A DNA stretch of 64,000 nucleotides from Ascidiaceihabitans sp. (GTDB lineage Bacteria; Pseudomonadota; Alphaproteobacteria; Rhodobacterales; Rhodobacteraceae). A program made the translations under genes and the position numbers. The stretch covers positions 62,001-126,000 of the forward strand of contig JAPKAB010000001.1 of the NCBI GenBank assembly GCA_028825475.1. The letters are read 5' to 3'. The notes beneath the pieces were generated by a model that worked only from the letters and a program-made list of their open reading frames with translations, had not been told where the DNA came from and did no database searches. Positions 51,544 through 60,503 of this stretch are shown here, in pieces (position 1 is the first letter of the stretch; the number at the start of each line of letters is the position of its first letter).

Positions 51544-52323
51544 GTGACGCACGCCGACCACCCAGTTATCCAGATCCAGAACCTTCATAAAGCTTACGGC
51601 AATCTGGAGGTCTTAAAGGGCGTTGATATCACCGCTAAACGTGGAGATGTTGTGTCGTTAATTGGATCATCTGGCTCTGGAAAATCGACCCTTTTGCGTT
51701 GCTGCAACCTATTGGAAGACAGCCAACAGGGCGAAATCCTATTCAAGGGCGAACCCGTCACTTGGCGTGGCACCGGCCACAATCGCCGTCCCGCGGACAA
51801 CGCCCAAGTTCTGCGCATTCGCACCAACCTATCGATGGTGTTCCAGCAGTTTAACCTGTGGGCGCACATGAGCATCCTACAAAACGTGATGGAAGCTCCA
51901 CTAACGGTTCTGAAACGCGACCGCGATGAAGTGGAGCACTCCGCCCGTCGTTATCTGGAAAAGGTTGGCATCGGGGACAAATGTGACGCCTACCCTGCCC
52001 AACTATCTGGCGGCCAGCAACAACGCGCGGCCATCGCCCGTGGACTGTGCATGGAACCAGAAGCATTGTTGTTTGACGAGCCCACCTCGGCCCTCGATCC
52101 AGAGTTAGAGCAAGAGGTAATCAAAGTCATCAAGGACCTTGCAGCTGAGGGACGCACAATGATGATCGTTACTCATGATATGAAATTAGCTGCTGATGTA
52201 TCGGATCACGTTGTGTTCCTTCACAAAGGGCTGATCGAAGAACAAGGCGCGCCCAAAGACCTATTTGGCTCGCCCAAATCCGAACGCCTCCAGGGTTTCC
52301 TTTCGGCAACCCAACCTGCGTAA
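51544..52323 (+). CDS. ABC transporter ATP-binding protein, polar amino acid/opine type
   Basis: ATPase of a HisP/OccP-like importer. The 259-residue protein has Walker [15 protein letters not shown], the signature [15 protein letters not shown], Walker [15 protein letters not shown] and the H-loop [10 protein letters not shown]. Start is GTG 51544 ([18 protein letters not shown]); the long frame upstream to 51298 overlaps the PhnD-like gene and is rejected. It is the first of four transporter genes and is followed by the amine-degradation genes. The likely regulator is not in the window. Confidence 0.93.
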   Translation: MTHADHPVIQIQNLHKAYGNLEVLKGVDITAKRGDVVSLIGSSGSGKSTLLRCCNLLEDSQQGEILFKGEPVTWRGTGHNRRPADNAQVLRIRTNLSMVFQQFNLWAHMSILQNVMEAPLTVLKRDRDEVEHSARRYLEKVGIGDKCDAYPAQLSGGQQQRAAIARGLCMEPEALLFDEPTSALDPELEQEVIKVIKDLAAEGRTMMIVTHDMKLAADVSDHVVFLHKGLIEEQGAPKDLFGSPKSERLQGFLSATQPA

Positions 52324-52358
52324 TGAAATTACAAAACCACCTAATGGGAGTACTACAC

Positions 52359-53081
52359 ATGAAAAACCTTATCCTTACGACTGCAGCTCTTGCAGTAACT
52401 GCTGGCATGGCAATGGCAGACGGCCACGCGGTTGTGCGCATGGGCACAGAGGGCGCATACCCTCCATATAACTTCATCAACGATGCCGGCGAAGTTGACG
52501 GCTTTGAGCGCGAGTTGGGCGATGAGCTTTGCTTGCGCGCTGAATTGACTTGTGAGTGGGTCACAAACGAATGGGACAGCATTATCCCGAACCTCGTTTC
52601 CGGCAACTACGACACAATCATCGCTGGCATGTCCATCACTGATGAGCGTGACGAAGTGATCGACTTTACGCAAAACTACACACAGCCAGACCCATCCAGC
52701 TACTTGGTTGCATCAGCAGATGCCGACATCACAGGTGGCGTCATTGCTGCACAAACTGGCACAATCCAAGCGTCATTCGTTGCGGCGTCCGGCGCGACAT
52801 TGGTTGAATTCGCAACACCAGAAGAAACAGTTGCGGCTGTTAAAAATGGTGAAGCAGATGCGGTTCTAGCAGACAACGCTTATCTTGCGCCAATCGCTGA
52901 CGAAGATGGCGATCTGCAATTGCTTGATCAAAAAGAATTGATCGGTGGCGGCGTTGGCATGGGCCTACGTGAAAGCGACGGCGAGCTGAAAGGCAAGTTC
53001 GACGCAGCCATCCAATCCATGAAAGACGACGGCACATTGAATGCGTTGATCGCTAAATGGGAAGTTGGCGAACAATTCTAA
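52359..53081 (+). CDS. ABC transporter substrate-binding protein, family 3
   Basis: Periplasmic binding protein of the amino acid/opine type. The 240-residue product has a signal peptide (KNLILTTAALAVTAGMAMA, cleavage before DGH), the family start MGTEGAYPPYNFIN, GFERELGDELCLRAELTCEW, DSIIPNLVSGNYDTIIAGMS and IDFTQNYTQP. GGGAG stands eight bases before ATG 52359; a TAATG at 52323 is out of keeping with the signal peptide. It is followed by a strong hairpin that may keep its message more abundant than the permeases. Confidence 0.93.
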   Translation: MKNLILTTAALAVTAGMAMADGHAVVRMGTEGAYPPYNFINDAGEVDGFERELGDELCLRAELTCEWVTNEWDSIIPNLVSGNYDTIIAGMSITDERDEVIDFTQNYTQPDPSSYLVASADADITGGVIAAQTGTIQASFVAASGATLVEFATPEETVAAVKNGEADAVLADNAYLAPIADEDGDLQLLDQKELIGGGVGMGLRESDGELKGKFDAAIQSMKDDGTLNALIAKWEVGEQF

Positions 53082-53098
53082 GTTAACCAATCGATCTG

Positions 53099-53130
53099 TG
53101 AAGGGGGAGGCAAATGCGCTTCTCCCTTCA
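53099..53130. terminator. Intercistronic hairpin after the binding-protein gene
   Basis: TGAAGGGGGAGG (53099-53110) pairs with CTTCTCCCTTCA (53119-53130), 12 bp including two G-T pairs, loop CAAATGCG. There is no T-run. Hairpins like this often protect the 3' end of binding-protein messages or reduce read-through into permease genes. Confidence 0.65.
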
Positions 53131-53204
53131 TCTTACTAAATAAACTCAAATTCCGCCCTCAATGAGGTCTCCCCATTTTCAGTTTTTGCACAGACCCCAG
53201 CCTC

Positions 53205-54062
53205 TTGCCTGACTGGCAATGGATGGCCTGCTATCTGACCACCGGCAAACACATGTCGATCTATTGGTCCGTGCTTACTGTTCTATTGCTACTGGGGATC
53301 ACGGCCCCCACTGCTCTTGCATTCGGGTTTGCCGGCGCATCTGCTGCCCGTTCCCGTATTGCACCTATCTCGTGGCTTGGTCGTGGCTACGTCGCCGTCG
53401 TGCGCGGCGTGCCAGATATAGCCTTTTTTCTATTTTTTGTAATCGCTTTGGATCAAGTCATTGAGGCCACTCGCCACCATGTTCTTTGTCCCGACTGGGT
53501 CGAACCAATCCGCCAAGGTAGTGACTTTGTTGTTTGTCAGGCCGCAAAAATGCCACTGGGCAACGCGCCACAATGGGTCCACGAAAGCTATGGTTTCGCC
53601 ATAGCTGTCTTCACCTTCGCGATTGTCTTTGGTGCTTTTGCCGCCAATGTTATTCAAGGTGCCATGGCTGCAGTCCCACGTGGCCAGATCGAAACGGGCG
53701 AAAGCTATGGCATGACATCGCGCCAAACGTTTTGGCGCATTCTTGTCCCGCAGATGTGGGTCTATGCCCTGCCCGGCCTTTCCAACCTATGGATGGTTTT
53801 GATCAAAGCAACACCGTTGTTGTTTCTGCTCGGTATCCAAGACATCGTTTACTGGGCCCGTGAACTTGGCGGTATCAAGACATCCCGCTTCACTGACTAC
53901 CCGCACGGTGATTGGCGCATGTGGTATTTCCTTGCCTTACTTGTTTTCTATCTCATTTTCACTCGCGTCTCTGAAATCACACTCGAGCGCTTAATGGCAC
54001 GCCTTACACGTGGCCAAGCAACTACCGCTGGTGAAGCACAGCGCAAGGCGGGTACAATATGA
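53205..54062 (+). CDS. ABC transporter permease 1 (HisQ/OccQ-like)
   Basis: Inner-membrane permease of 285 residues or slightly more. It has about five membrane segments and the EAA-type loop PRGQIETGESYGMTSRQTFW (the usual RGQxEAAxALG variant). The start is uncertain: TTG 53205 has no ribosome site, while an in-frame ATT at 53175 stands 7 bases after GAGG (53164-53167) and would add ten residues (FSFCTDPSLL) that fit homologues as I remember them. Its stop overlaps the second permease's start (ATGA). Confidence 0.88.
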   Translation: MPDWQWMACYLTTGKHMSIYWSVLTVLLLLGITAPTALAFGFAGASAARSRIAPISWLGRGYVAVVRGVPDIAFFLFFVIALDQVIEATRHHVLCPDWVEPIRQGSDFVVCQAAKMPLGNAPQWVHESYGFAIAVFTFAIVFGAFAANVIQGAMAAVPRGQIETGESYGMTSRQTFWRILVPQMWVYALPGLSNLWMVLIKATPLLFLLGIQDIVYWARELGGIKTSRFTDYPHGDWRMWYFLALLVFYLIFTRVSEITLERLMARLTRGQATTAGEAQRKAGTI

Positions 54063-54868
54063 ACGCCTGTGTACAAACGATAACGGACTATGGCTTGCGG
54101 GCCATCGGGATCGGTAAACGCTTGCTCCCTCGTGAAGACTTCACATTGTGCGAACAGTTCACCCTCATCGGCTCTGGTATGATTTGGAACGTTTACTTCG
54201 GCGTCCTTGCCTTGATTGCAGGGTTCGGTTTCGCGACATTGCTGGCTCTTGGAAAAGCATCAAATATCAAGGTGATACGTAAACCATCTGAATGGTTCAT
54301 CTTCCTGTTTCGCGGTTCCCCACTGTTCATCCAATTCTTCTTTGGGTACTTTCTGTTCCTGAAATTAAAAACCGTCTTTCCAATTTTCGCGCCATTTACG
54401 GCCGCATGGTTGGGCGCGTTAGTTGTCTTGTTTTTCAATACATCGGCCTACACCGCAGAAATCTTTTATGGTGCTCTGCGCTCTATTCCCAAAGGTGATA
54501 TTGAGGCTGCTGATGCATATGGCCTTTCAGGCTGGACCCGTTTCAAACGCGTCATATGGCCAACAATGCTACGTCTTGCATGGCCTGCCTATACGAATGA
54601 GGCGATCTTTTTGTTTCACGCAACCACTTTGGTTTTCTTCAGTGGGTTCCCTGCATGGCAACAACGCGGCGATGCGCTTTATTACGCAAGCTACTTTGCG
54701 GACAAGACGTTCAATCCCTTCATTCCGTATCCGATTTTGGCTGGTTATTTCATTCTCCTAACGCTCTGCGTGATTGGCCTGTTCAGTATCGTGAACCGTC
54801 GCTTGAACCGCCATCTGCCAGCAAACACACGCCAACGATTGCGCATTCGTCCCAATCTTATACGATAA
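54059..54868 (+). CDS. ABC transporter permease 2 (HisM/OccM-like)
   Basis: Second permease of the importer, 269 residues with five to six membrane segments. The EAA loop is SIPKGDIEAADAYGLSGWTR, followed by VIWPTMLRLAWPAYTNEAIF. The opening residues ACVQTITDYGLRAIGIGKRL form a cytosolic leader. The ATG overlaps permease 1, so both are cotranslated. It precedes the first ligase gene by 62 bp. Confidence 0.9.
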   Translation: MNACVQTITDYGLRAIGIGKRLLPREDFTLCEQFTLIGSGMIWNVYFGVLALIAGFGFATLLALGKASNIKVIRKPSEWFIFLFRGSPLFIQFFFGYFLFLKLKTVFPIFAPFTAAWLGALVVLFFNTSAYTAEIFYGALRSIPKGDIEAADAYGLSGWTRFKRVIWPTMLRLAWPAYTNEAIFLFHATTLVFFSGFPAWQQRGDALYYASYFADKTFNPFIPYPILAGYFILLTLCVIGLFSIVNRRLNRHLPANTRQRLRIRPNLIR

Positions 54869-54930
54869 GACAAATCCTGCTTTGTATTCGCTGAATGCAC
54901 GCTAGGAAAATCGAATTTGGGACCTGAACA

Positions 54931-56250
54931 ATGAACTTAGCTGATCTTCAAACCTTCCGAGTCGTTGCATGTGACCTGAACGGCCAAATGCGTGGTAAGG
55001 TTGTTCCCGGTTCGTATGCTGACAAGTTACCAACCGGATCAGTCCGTCTGCCATTTTCCGCACTCGATGTTGATTTGTGGGGTACGGATATTGTCGGCAG
55101 CCCGCTTGTTTTTGAAAGTGGAGATGCAGACGGAATGTTGTTCCCAACAGACCGCGCACCTTGCCCCGTCCCTTGGCTAGAAACACCTTCCGCAATTGTT
55201 CCTGTAACGTTGAGCAATGAAGATGGAACACCTTTTGCTGGCGATCCGCGTCACGCTTTGGCACGCGTTCTGGCTGATTATGACGCTCGCGGGTGGCAAG
55301 TAATTGCAGCAACTGAGATGGAATTCACACTTGTTGATGACAAAGGCGATGCGCCCACACCGCCAGCTGATCCACGAAATGGTGTGCCCCTTGACGGTGG
55401 CGAAGTATTGTCTGTGTCTCAAATTGACACTTTTGCTGCTTTCTTTGACGATCTTTACGCAGGGGCTGCAGCGATGGGTATTCCCGCTGAAACAGCCACA
55501 TCAGAGGCTGGTATAGGGCAATTCGAAATCACCATGCGCCATGGCCCTGCGTTAGAGGCGGCAGATAATGCGTGGCTGTTCAAATCACTGGTGCGCGGCT
55601 TGGCCCGCAAGCATGGCATGGCCGCAACATTTATGGCGAAACCCTATTTGGATGACTCTGGCAATGGCATGCATGTCCATTTTTCGGTCTTGGATAGTGA
55701 AGGGAACAACGTCTTTGACAATGGCGGCCCCGAAGGCACTGATACTATGCGCCACGCTGTAGCAGGATGTTTGGCCGCAATGCCCGCCAGCAGTTTGATC
55801 TTTGCCCCTTTCGAAAATTCGTATGATCGATTGGTTGATGGAGCCCACGCGCCCACCGCTGCCGCATGGGGATATGATAACCGCACCGTAGCGATCCGTA
55901 TTCCCGGTGGTCCAAATGGCGCACGCCGGATCGAGCACCGCACCGCTGGTGGAGATATCAATCCCTACCTTTTGCTAAGCGCAGTATTAGGTGCCGCGAT
56001 GATTGGTATCAAAGATGAATTGGAACCAAGCGAACCAATCGTCGGGAACGCTTATAACGTTGACGACTTACCTCGCCTCGCGGCAGATTGGACGGCTGCA
56101 ACCGATATGTTTGCAAGCGATCCACTGATTTCACGTATCTTTGATCAAATGCTGATTGGCAACCTTGTGCGCTGTAAACGCCAAGAAATTGAAAAGTTTG
56201 AACAGATGCCTGCCTCAACACATTGGCGCGCCTTGCTGGAACGTGTCTAA
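54931..56250 (+). CDS. Glutamine-synthetase-fold ligase 1 (gamma-glutamylamine synthetase-like)
   Basis: A 439-residue ligase of the GlnA/PuuA superfamily. The N-terminal grasp domain contains VACDLNGQMRGKVVPGS, and the catalytic barrel has TEMEFTLVDD, AGIGQFEITMRHG, MAKPYLDDSGNGMHVHFSVL and DNRTVAIRIPGG with RRIEHRTAGGDINPYL (Arg-Glu metal and nucleotide contacts). Lacks the C-terminal adenylylation Tyr of true GlnA. In the Puu pathway PuuA joins glutamate to putrescine; here context with the oxidase and amidotransferase suggests such a ligase for an amine. Confidence 0.88.
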   Translation: MNLADLQTFRVVACDLNGQMRGKVVPGSYADKLPTGSVRLPFSALDVDLWGTDIVGSPLVFESGDADGMLFPTDRAPCPVPWLETPSAIVPVTLSNEDGTPFAGDPRHALARVLADYDARGWQVIAATEMEFTLVDDKGDAPTPPADPRNGVPLDGGEVLSVSQIDTFAAFFDDLYAGAAAMGIPAETATSEAGIGQFEITMRHGPALEAADNAWLFKSLVRGLARKHGMAATFMAKPYLDDSGNGMHVHFSVLDSEGNNVFDNGGPEGTDTMRHAVAGCLAAMPASSLIFAPFENSYDRLVDGAHAPTAAAWGYDNRTVAIRIPGGPNGARRIEHRTAGGDINPYLLLSAVLGAAMIGIKDELEPSEPIVGNAYNVDDLPRLAADWTAATDMFASDPLISRIFDQMLIGNLVRCKRQEIEKFEQMPASTHWRALLERV

Positions 56251-56308
56251 GGACGCTTGCCGCGCCCTAATCCCTTGCAGTAGGGTAAAAAAAACTAAGG
56301 TGTGCTTT

Positions 56309-56992
56309 ATGAAAATCGGACTACTCCAAGCGGGCCATTTTGTTCCAGAGCTGCAATCAGAACTTGGTGATTATAATGCGTTGTACAGCCGCCTGCTAGC
56401 GGGACACGGGCATGATTTTGATCTGGAAACCTTCAGCGTTGTTGATATGGAATTTCCTCACAATTTAGACGATGTTGATGGCTGGTTAATCAGTGGCTCT
56501 AAGCACGGCGCTTATGAGGATCATGCGTTTATCCCCCCTCTTGAAGAATTAATCCGCGCGATACATGCATCGGGCAAGCCATTGATTGGTATATGCTTTG
56601 GTCATCAAATCATTGCCCAAGCTTTGGGCGGGACCGTCGCAAAATTTGATCAAGGTTGGTCAGTTGGCCGCGTCGAGTATGACATGAAAGGTCAAAAATT
56701 TGCGTTAAACGCATGGCATCAAGACCAAGTTATACAGCCTCCAAAAGGCGCTGAAACAATAGGTTCCTCCTCGTTTTGCGCGCATGCTGCTTTGGCTTAC
56801 GGTGATCAAATTTGGACAATGCAGCCGCATCCAGAATTCGAAAGCCCCGCGATCGATGGGCTGATCCAATACAAGAGCGGGGCAGTCGAAGTTGATCGCG
56901 TTGAACATGCCAAACGCCAATTATCTGCCGCCAACAACAATGCCGAAATCGGCAAAAAAATGGCTGACTTTTTTATGAAAGAGAGGGCCTGA
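56309..56992 (+). CDS. Class I glutamine amidotransferase-fold hydrolase
   Basis: A 227-residue class I amidotransferase-fold protein with nucleophile Cys in IGICFGHQIIAQALGG (about residue 95) and His-Glu in PHPEFESPA. PuuD in E. coli, which hydrolyses gamma-glutamyl-GABA, belongs to the same broad superfamily but has a different sequence pattern (peptidase C26); this one resembles the GMP-synthase-like amidotransferase group. Start ATG 56309 has AAGGTG upstream. TGATG joins it to the second ligase. A role removing the glutamyl group or supplying ammonia is inferred. Confidence 0.85.
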   Translation: MKIGLLQAGHFVPELQSELGDYNALYSRLLAGHGHDFDLETFSVVDMEFPHNLDDVDGWLISGSKHGAYEDHAFIPPLEELIRAIHASGKPLIGICFGHQIIAQALGGTVAKFDQGWSVGRVEYDMKGQKFALNAWHQDQVIQPPKGAETIGSSSFCAHAALAYGDQIWTMQPHPEFESPAIDGLIQYKSGAVEVDRVEHAKRQLSAANNNAEIGKKMADFFMKERA

Positions 56993-58353
56993 TGGCCACG
57001 AACTGGAATGGCACCCTGCCCGAAGCTGCGCAAGAGTACCTAAAAGACCGCCGTCTAGACGAAGTAGAGTGTATTATTTCTGACCTACCTGGCATCGCAC
57101 GTGGTAAAGCGGTGCCTGCCAAGAAATTCATGCGCCAAGACTCGTTTCATTTGCCGGACAGTATCTTTTACCAAACCATCACAGGCGGATGGGGCGAAGC
57201 CGCTGGTGATGAGGGATTCATCGAAAAAGACATGATTTTGCGTCCCGACATGTCCACTGCAACTGCAGCACCGTGGACCGGTGATTGGACGCTTCAAGTG
57301 ATCCATGACGCCTTTGATCGCAACGGAGAACCCGTTCCATTCTCTCCGCGCAACGTCTTGAAACGCGTTGTGAAAATGTACCGCGACAAAGGCTGGGAGC
57401 CTGTCGTGGCCCCTGAAATGGAATTCTTCCTTGTGGCACGTAACATTGATCCCGCCCAAGAAATCCGCCCAATGATGGGCCGTTCCGGTCGCCCCGCGGC
57501 AGCGCGTCAAGCATACTCCATGACTGCGGTGGATGAGTTCGGCCCTGTTATCGACGACATTTATGACTTTGCAGAAGCGCAAGGTTTTGAGATTGATGGC
57601 ATCACGCAAGAAGGCGGCGCGGGTCAACTTGAAATCAACCTGTTGCACGGTGATCCTGTAAAATTGGCTGACGAAGTATTTTACTTCAAACGCTTAATCC
57701 GCGAGGCTGCATTGCGCCACGATTGTTATGCAACCTTCATGGCCAAGCCGATTGCGGATGAACCTGGTTCTGCCATGCACATCCACCACTCGATCCTGGA
57801 TATTGAGACAGGTAACAACATCTTCTCCGGCCCTCAGGGCGGCGAAACCGATGCTTTCTTCCACTTTATCGCGGGCCTACAAAACCACATGCCATCCGCA
57901 TTGGCTGTGATGGCCCCTTATGTGAACAGCTATCGCCGATATGTGAAAGACCACGCGGCCCCCATCAATTTGGAATGGGCGCGTGACAACCGCACAACTG
58001 GTATTCGCATTCCACTCTCTTCCCCCGAAGCCCGCCGCGTTGAAAACCGATTGGCTGGCATGGACTGTAACCCATACCTTTGCATCGCGGCATCTCTAGC
58101 CTGTGGTTATTTGGGACTGCTGGAAGAAAAGCGGCCCGACAAACAGTTTAAGGGCGATGCTTATGATGGCGCTGAGGACATTCCACGTGTCTTGGGCGAA
58201 GCATTGGATCTGTTCGAAGAAGCAACTGGGCTGCATGAAGTTTTGGGTGTCGATTTTGCACGTGTTTATTCCATTGTGAAGCGTGCGGAATACGATGAAT
58301 TCTTGCAAGTTATCTCCCCTTGGGAACGCGAGCATCTATTGCTGAACGTCTAG
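56992..58353 (+). CDS. Glutamine-synthetase-fold ligase 2 (PuuA-like)
   Basis: A 453-residue ligase resembling PuuA and GlnT-type proteins. It has CIISDLPGIARGKAVPAKKF, VVAPEMEFFLVA, GAGQLEINLLHGDPVKLADE, MAKPIADEPGSAMHIHHSIL and NRTTGIRIPLSSPEARRVEN, followed by GMDCNPYLCIAASLA. The active-site Glu pair and metal residues are kept. Ligase 1 and ligase 2 are clearly homologous but diverged, so they may act on different amines or form a heteromer. It overlaps the amidotransferase stop and is followed by the oxidase after 9 bp. Confidence 0.9.
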   Translation: MATNWNGTLPEAAQEYLKDRRLDEVECIISDLPGIARGKAVPAKKFMRQDSFHLPDSIFYQTITGGWGEAAGDEGFIEKDMILRPDMSTATAAPWTGDWTLQVIHDAFDRNGEPVPFSPRNVLKRVVKMYRDKGWEPVVAPEMEFFLVARNIDPAQEIRPMMGRSGRPAAARQAYSMTAVDEFGPVIDDIYDFAEAQGFEIDGITQEGGAGQLEINLLHGDPVKLADEVFYFKRLIREAALRHDCYATFMAKPIADEPGSAMHIHHSILDIETGNNIFSGPQGGETDAFFHFIAGLQNHMPSALAVMAPYVNSYRRYVKDHAAPINLEWARDNRTTGIRIPLSSPEARRVENRLAGMDCNPYLCIAASLACGYLGLLEEKRPDKQFKGDAYDGAEDIPRVLGEALDLFEEATGLHEVLGVDFARVYSIVKRAEYDEFLQVISPWEREHLLLNV

Positions 58354-58362
58354 GTTGCTAAC

Positions 58363-59664
58363 ATGAACCTACTTGATGCCAACGACATCCCTGGGTCTTA
58401 TCCTCAAAGCTGGTATGCTGCGACGACTGACGCCTTGCCGCCTTGCTCTCCACTTGAAGGTGATACCCGCGCGGACGTCTGTGTCATAGGCGCAGGATTT
58501 ACGGGGCTGTCCGCTGCCCTGCATTTGGCGCAGGCTGGACGTGACGTTGTGTTGATCGATGCGCAGCGCGTTGGATTTGGAGCATCGGGCCGCAATGGGG
58601 GGCAATTGGGCAGCGGGCAGCGGGTTGAACAACCTTATTTGGAAAAGATGTTAGGCGATGATGACGCGCTTAAGCTTTGGGAGCTTGGCCAAGATTCAAA
58701 GGCGCTGGTCAAAGGGTTGATTAAAGAACACAACATTGACTGCTACTTGCGCCCTGGAATTGCATGGTCTGCATCAACGAAAAGCGATGTCGATGAACTG
58801 CATCAATATGCAGAGCATATGGATCACAAATATGGGTATGCAATTCAGCCACTCGACGCAGCCGCAATGCATAAACTTTGCCCATCACCTGACTATGTGG
58901 GTGGCCTTATGGACCGTGACGCAGCCCATTTGCACCCCCTTCGCCTCTCGATTGGCCTGGCCAAGGCGGCCATCGCTGCCGGTGTGCGCATCTATGAGGG
59001 CACGCGCGCCCAAACCATTGATTATGGCCCGCCCTGTACGGTTACAACGTCAAACGGTACGATCACGTCGGATCACATCATACTTGCTGCCAATGGCTAT
59101 CTTGGCGGCCTTGCGCCCAAAGTGGCGGCCCGCGTTATGCCAATCAACAATTTCATTGCCGCGACTGAACCGCTTGGAGACGAGACAAAGCGAATTCTGA
59201 CGGAGGACGTCGCAATAGCTGACGGACGGTTTGTGGTTAACTATTTCCGCCTTAGTCATGATGGTCGCCTGTTGTTTGGTGGCGGTGAAAGTTATGGCTA
59301 CAAATTCCCCAAAGACCTAGCCGCTAAAGTCCGCAAACCGATGACTGAGATATTTCCACACTTGAGTGATGTTCGCATTGATTACGCATGGGGTGGCACA
59401 CTTGCGATTACGATGAAGCGCCTGCCATACCTAACACGATTGGCCCCCAATGTGCTAAGCGCGTCGGGTTATTCAGGACACGGCGTTGGAACGGCGACGC
59501 ATGCGGGACAATTGATGGCTATGGCTATTGAAGGTGAAACAGATGGTTTTGATACGATGTCACGTATCCCCACATATCCGTTCCCAGGCGGAGCATCGCT
59601 GCGCACACCACTGCTGAGCCTTGCAATGACTTGGTATAGCATGCGCGATCGACTTGGATTTTAA
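58363..59664 (+). CDS. puuB: FAD-dependent oxidoreductase, PuuB/GlpO-like
   Basis: A 433-residue flavoprotein of the DAO family. In the Puu pathway PuuB oxidises gamma-glutamylputrescine to the aldehyde. It shows the FAD Rossmann motif VIGAGFTGLSAALHLAQAG, the second block GFGASGRNGGQLGSGQRVEQ, and the C-terminal GYSGHGVGTATHAGQLMAMA. The start is ATG 58363. The substrate in this organism is assigned from neighbours only. It is the last gene of the transporter/ligase operon and converges on a hydrolase gene with an 8-bp gap. Confidence 0.85.
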   Translation: MNLLDANDIPGSYPQSWYAATTDALPPCSPLEGDTRADVCVIGAGFTGLSAALHLAQAGRDVVLIDAQRVGFGASGRNGGQLGSGQRVEQPYLEKMLGDDDALKLWELGQDSKALVKGLIKEHNIDCYLRPGIAWSASTKSDVDELHQYAEHMDHKYGYAIQPLDAAAMHKLCPSPDYVGGLMDRDAAHLHPLRLSIGLAKAAIAAGVRIYEGTRAQTIDYGPPCTVTTSNGTITSDHIILAANGYLGGLAPKVAARVMPINNFIAATEPLGDETKRILTEDVAIADGRFVVNYFRLSHDGRLLFGGGESYGYKFPKDLAAKVRKPMTEIFPHLSDVRIDYAWGGTLAITMKRLPYLTRLAPNVLSASGYSGHGVGTATHAGQLMAMAIEGETDGFDTMSRIPTYPFPGGASLRTPLLSLAMTWYSMRDRLGF

Positions 59665-59672
59665 ACAGCCGT

Positions 59673-60383
59673 TCAACGCAAAACTAAAGGCTGCTTCATC
59701 CATTCGCGTATCGCAGCTGTTGTTGCAGCAGGATCATCAAGCGTCATAAAGTGACCCGCGTTTTCAAGGACGACAAGTTCAGCGAACGGGATAAGTTCTG
59801 CCATGAAGGTATGCCGTTTAACTGGGCAAATCTGGTCGTGCGCCCCACATAAAACGAGCGTTGGAACTTTGCATTTACGCAATGTGCCCTGCTGATCACG
59901 CCTGCGTTGTAGCGCACGTGACTGGCGTACGAATGTTTCTCCACCAAGGGTTAACGCCATGTCGACGACCAGCTCGCAAACATCATTACGCTGCGGACCT
60001 GGTGCAAAGTGCTGCGTTTCCAATTTCTTGCGCATCACCTGTTCTAGACGGCCAGTGCGTACACCAACAATTTGTGGTTCACGTTCTGCAGCTGCGGGTG
60101 GCGTTTCAGCGAGGGGATTGGTCCCCATCAATGCAATTCGCGTGATCCGGTCCGGGGCCCGACGCAGCAACTCCATCGCAATGATACCGCCCATGCTAAG
60201 GCCAGCAAGAGCAAAGCGCGCTGGAAGTTGATCGAGCAGATTAGATGCAATTTCTTCAACCCGCTCACCTTGGGTGATCGGCGCAACAGTGACACATGTG
60301 TCCGCTGACAATTCCGCAATTTGTGGGCCAAAGAGGCGTGCATCGCACATCATCCCAGGCAGGAAAACCAACGGTTCAGCCAT
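59673..60383 (-). CDS. Alpha/beta-hydrolase
   Basis: A 236-residue alpha/beta-hydrolase fold with nucleophile elbow LAGLSMGGIIAMELL, acid in LCGAHDQICPV and the His in ENAGHFMTLDDP. The N-terminal PLVFLPGMMCDARLF is the usual oxyanion-type start. Substrate unknown; esters or thioesters are typical. It converges on the PuuB-like gene and lies 120 bp upstream of no clear operon partner. Confidence 0.85.
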   Translation of the reverse strand: MAEPLVFLPGMMCDARLFGPQIAELSADTCVTVAPITQGERVEEIASNLLDQLPARFALAGLSMGGIIAMELLRRAPDRITRIALMGTNPLAETPPAAAEREPQIVGVRTGRLEQVMRKKLETQHFAPGPQRNDVCELVVDMALTLGGETFVRQSRALQRRRDQQGTLRKCKVPTLVLCGAHDQICPVKRHTFMAELIPFAELVVLENAGHFMTLDDPAATTAAIREWMKQPLVLR

Positions 60384-60503
60384 GTTTGCCTACCACATGA
60401 TCGATCAAAAACTGCATCACTCTACGTGTCCGCCCAACGACTTTTCAATATTGGGGCACAATGGCCTGCCTGCCCAAAATGAGCAAGCAGGCGTTGGCAT
60501 ATT

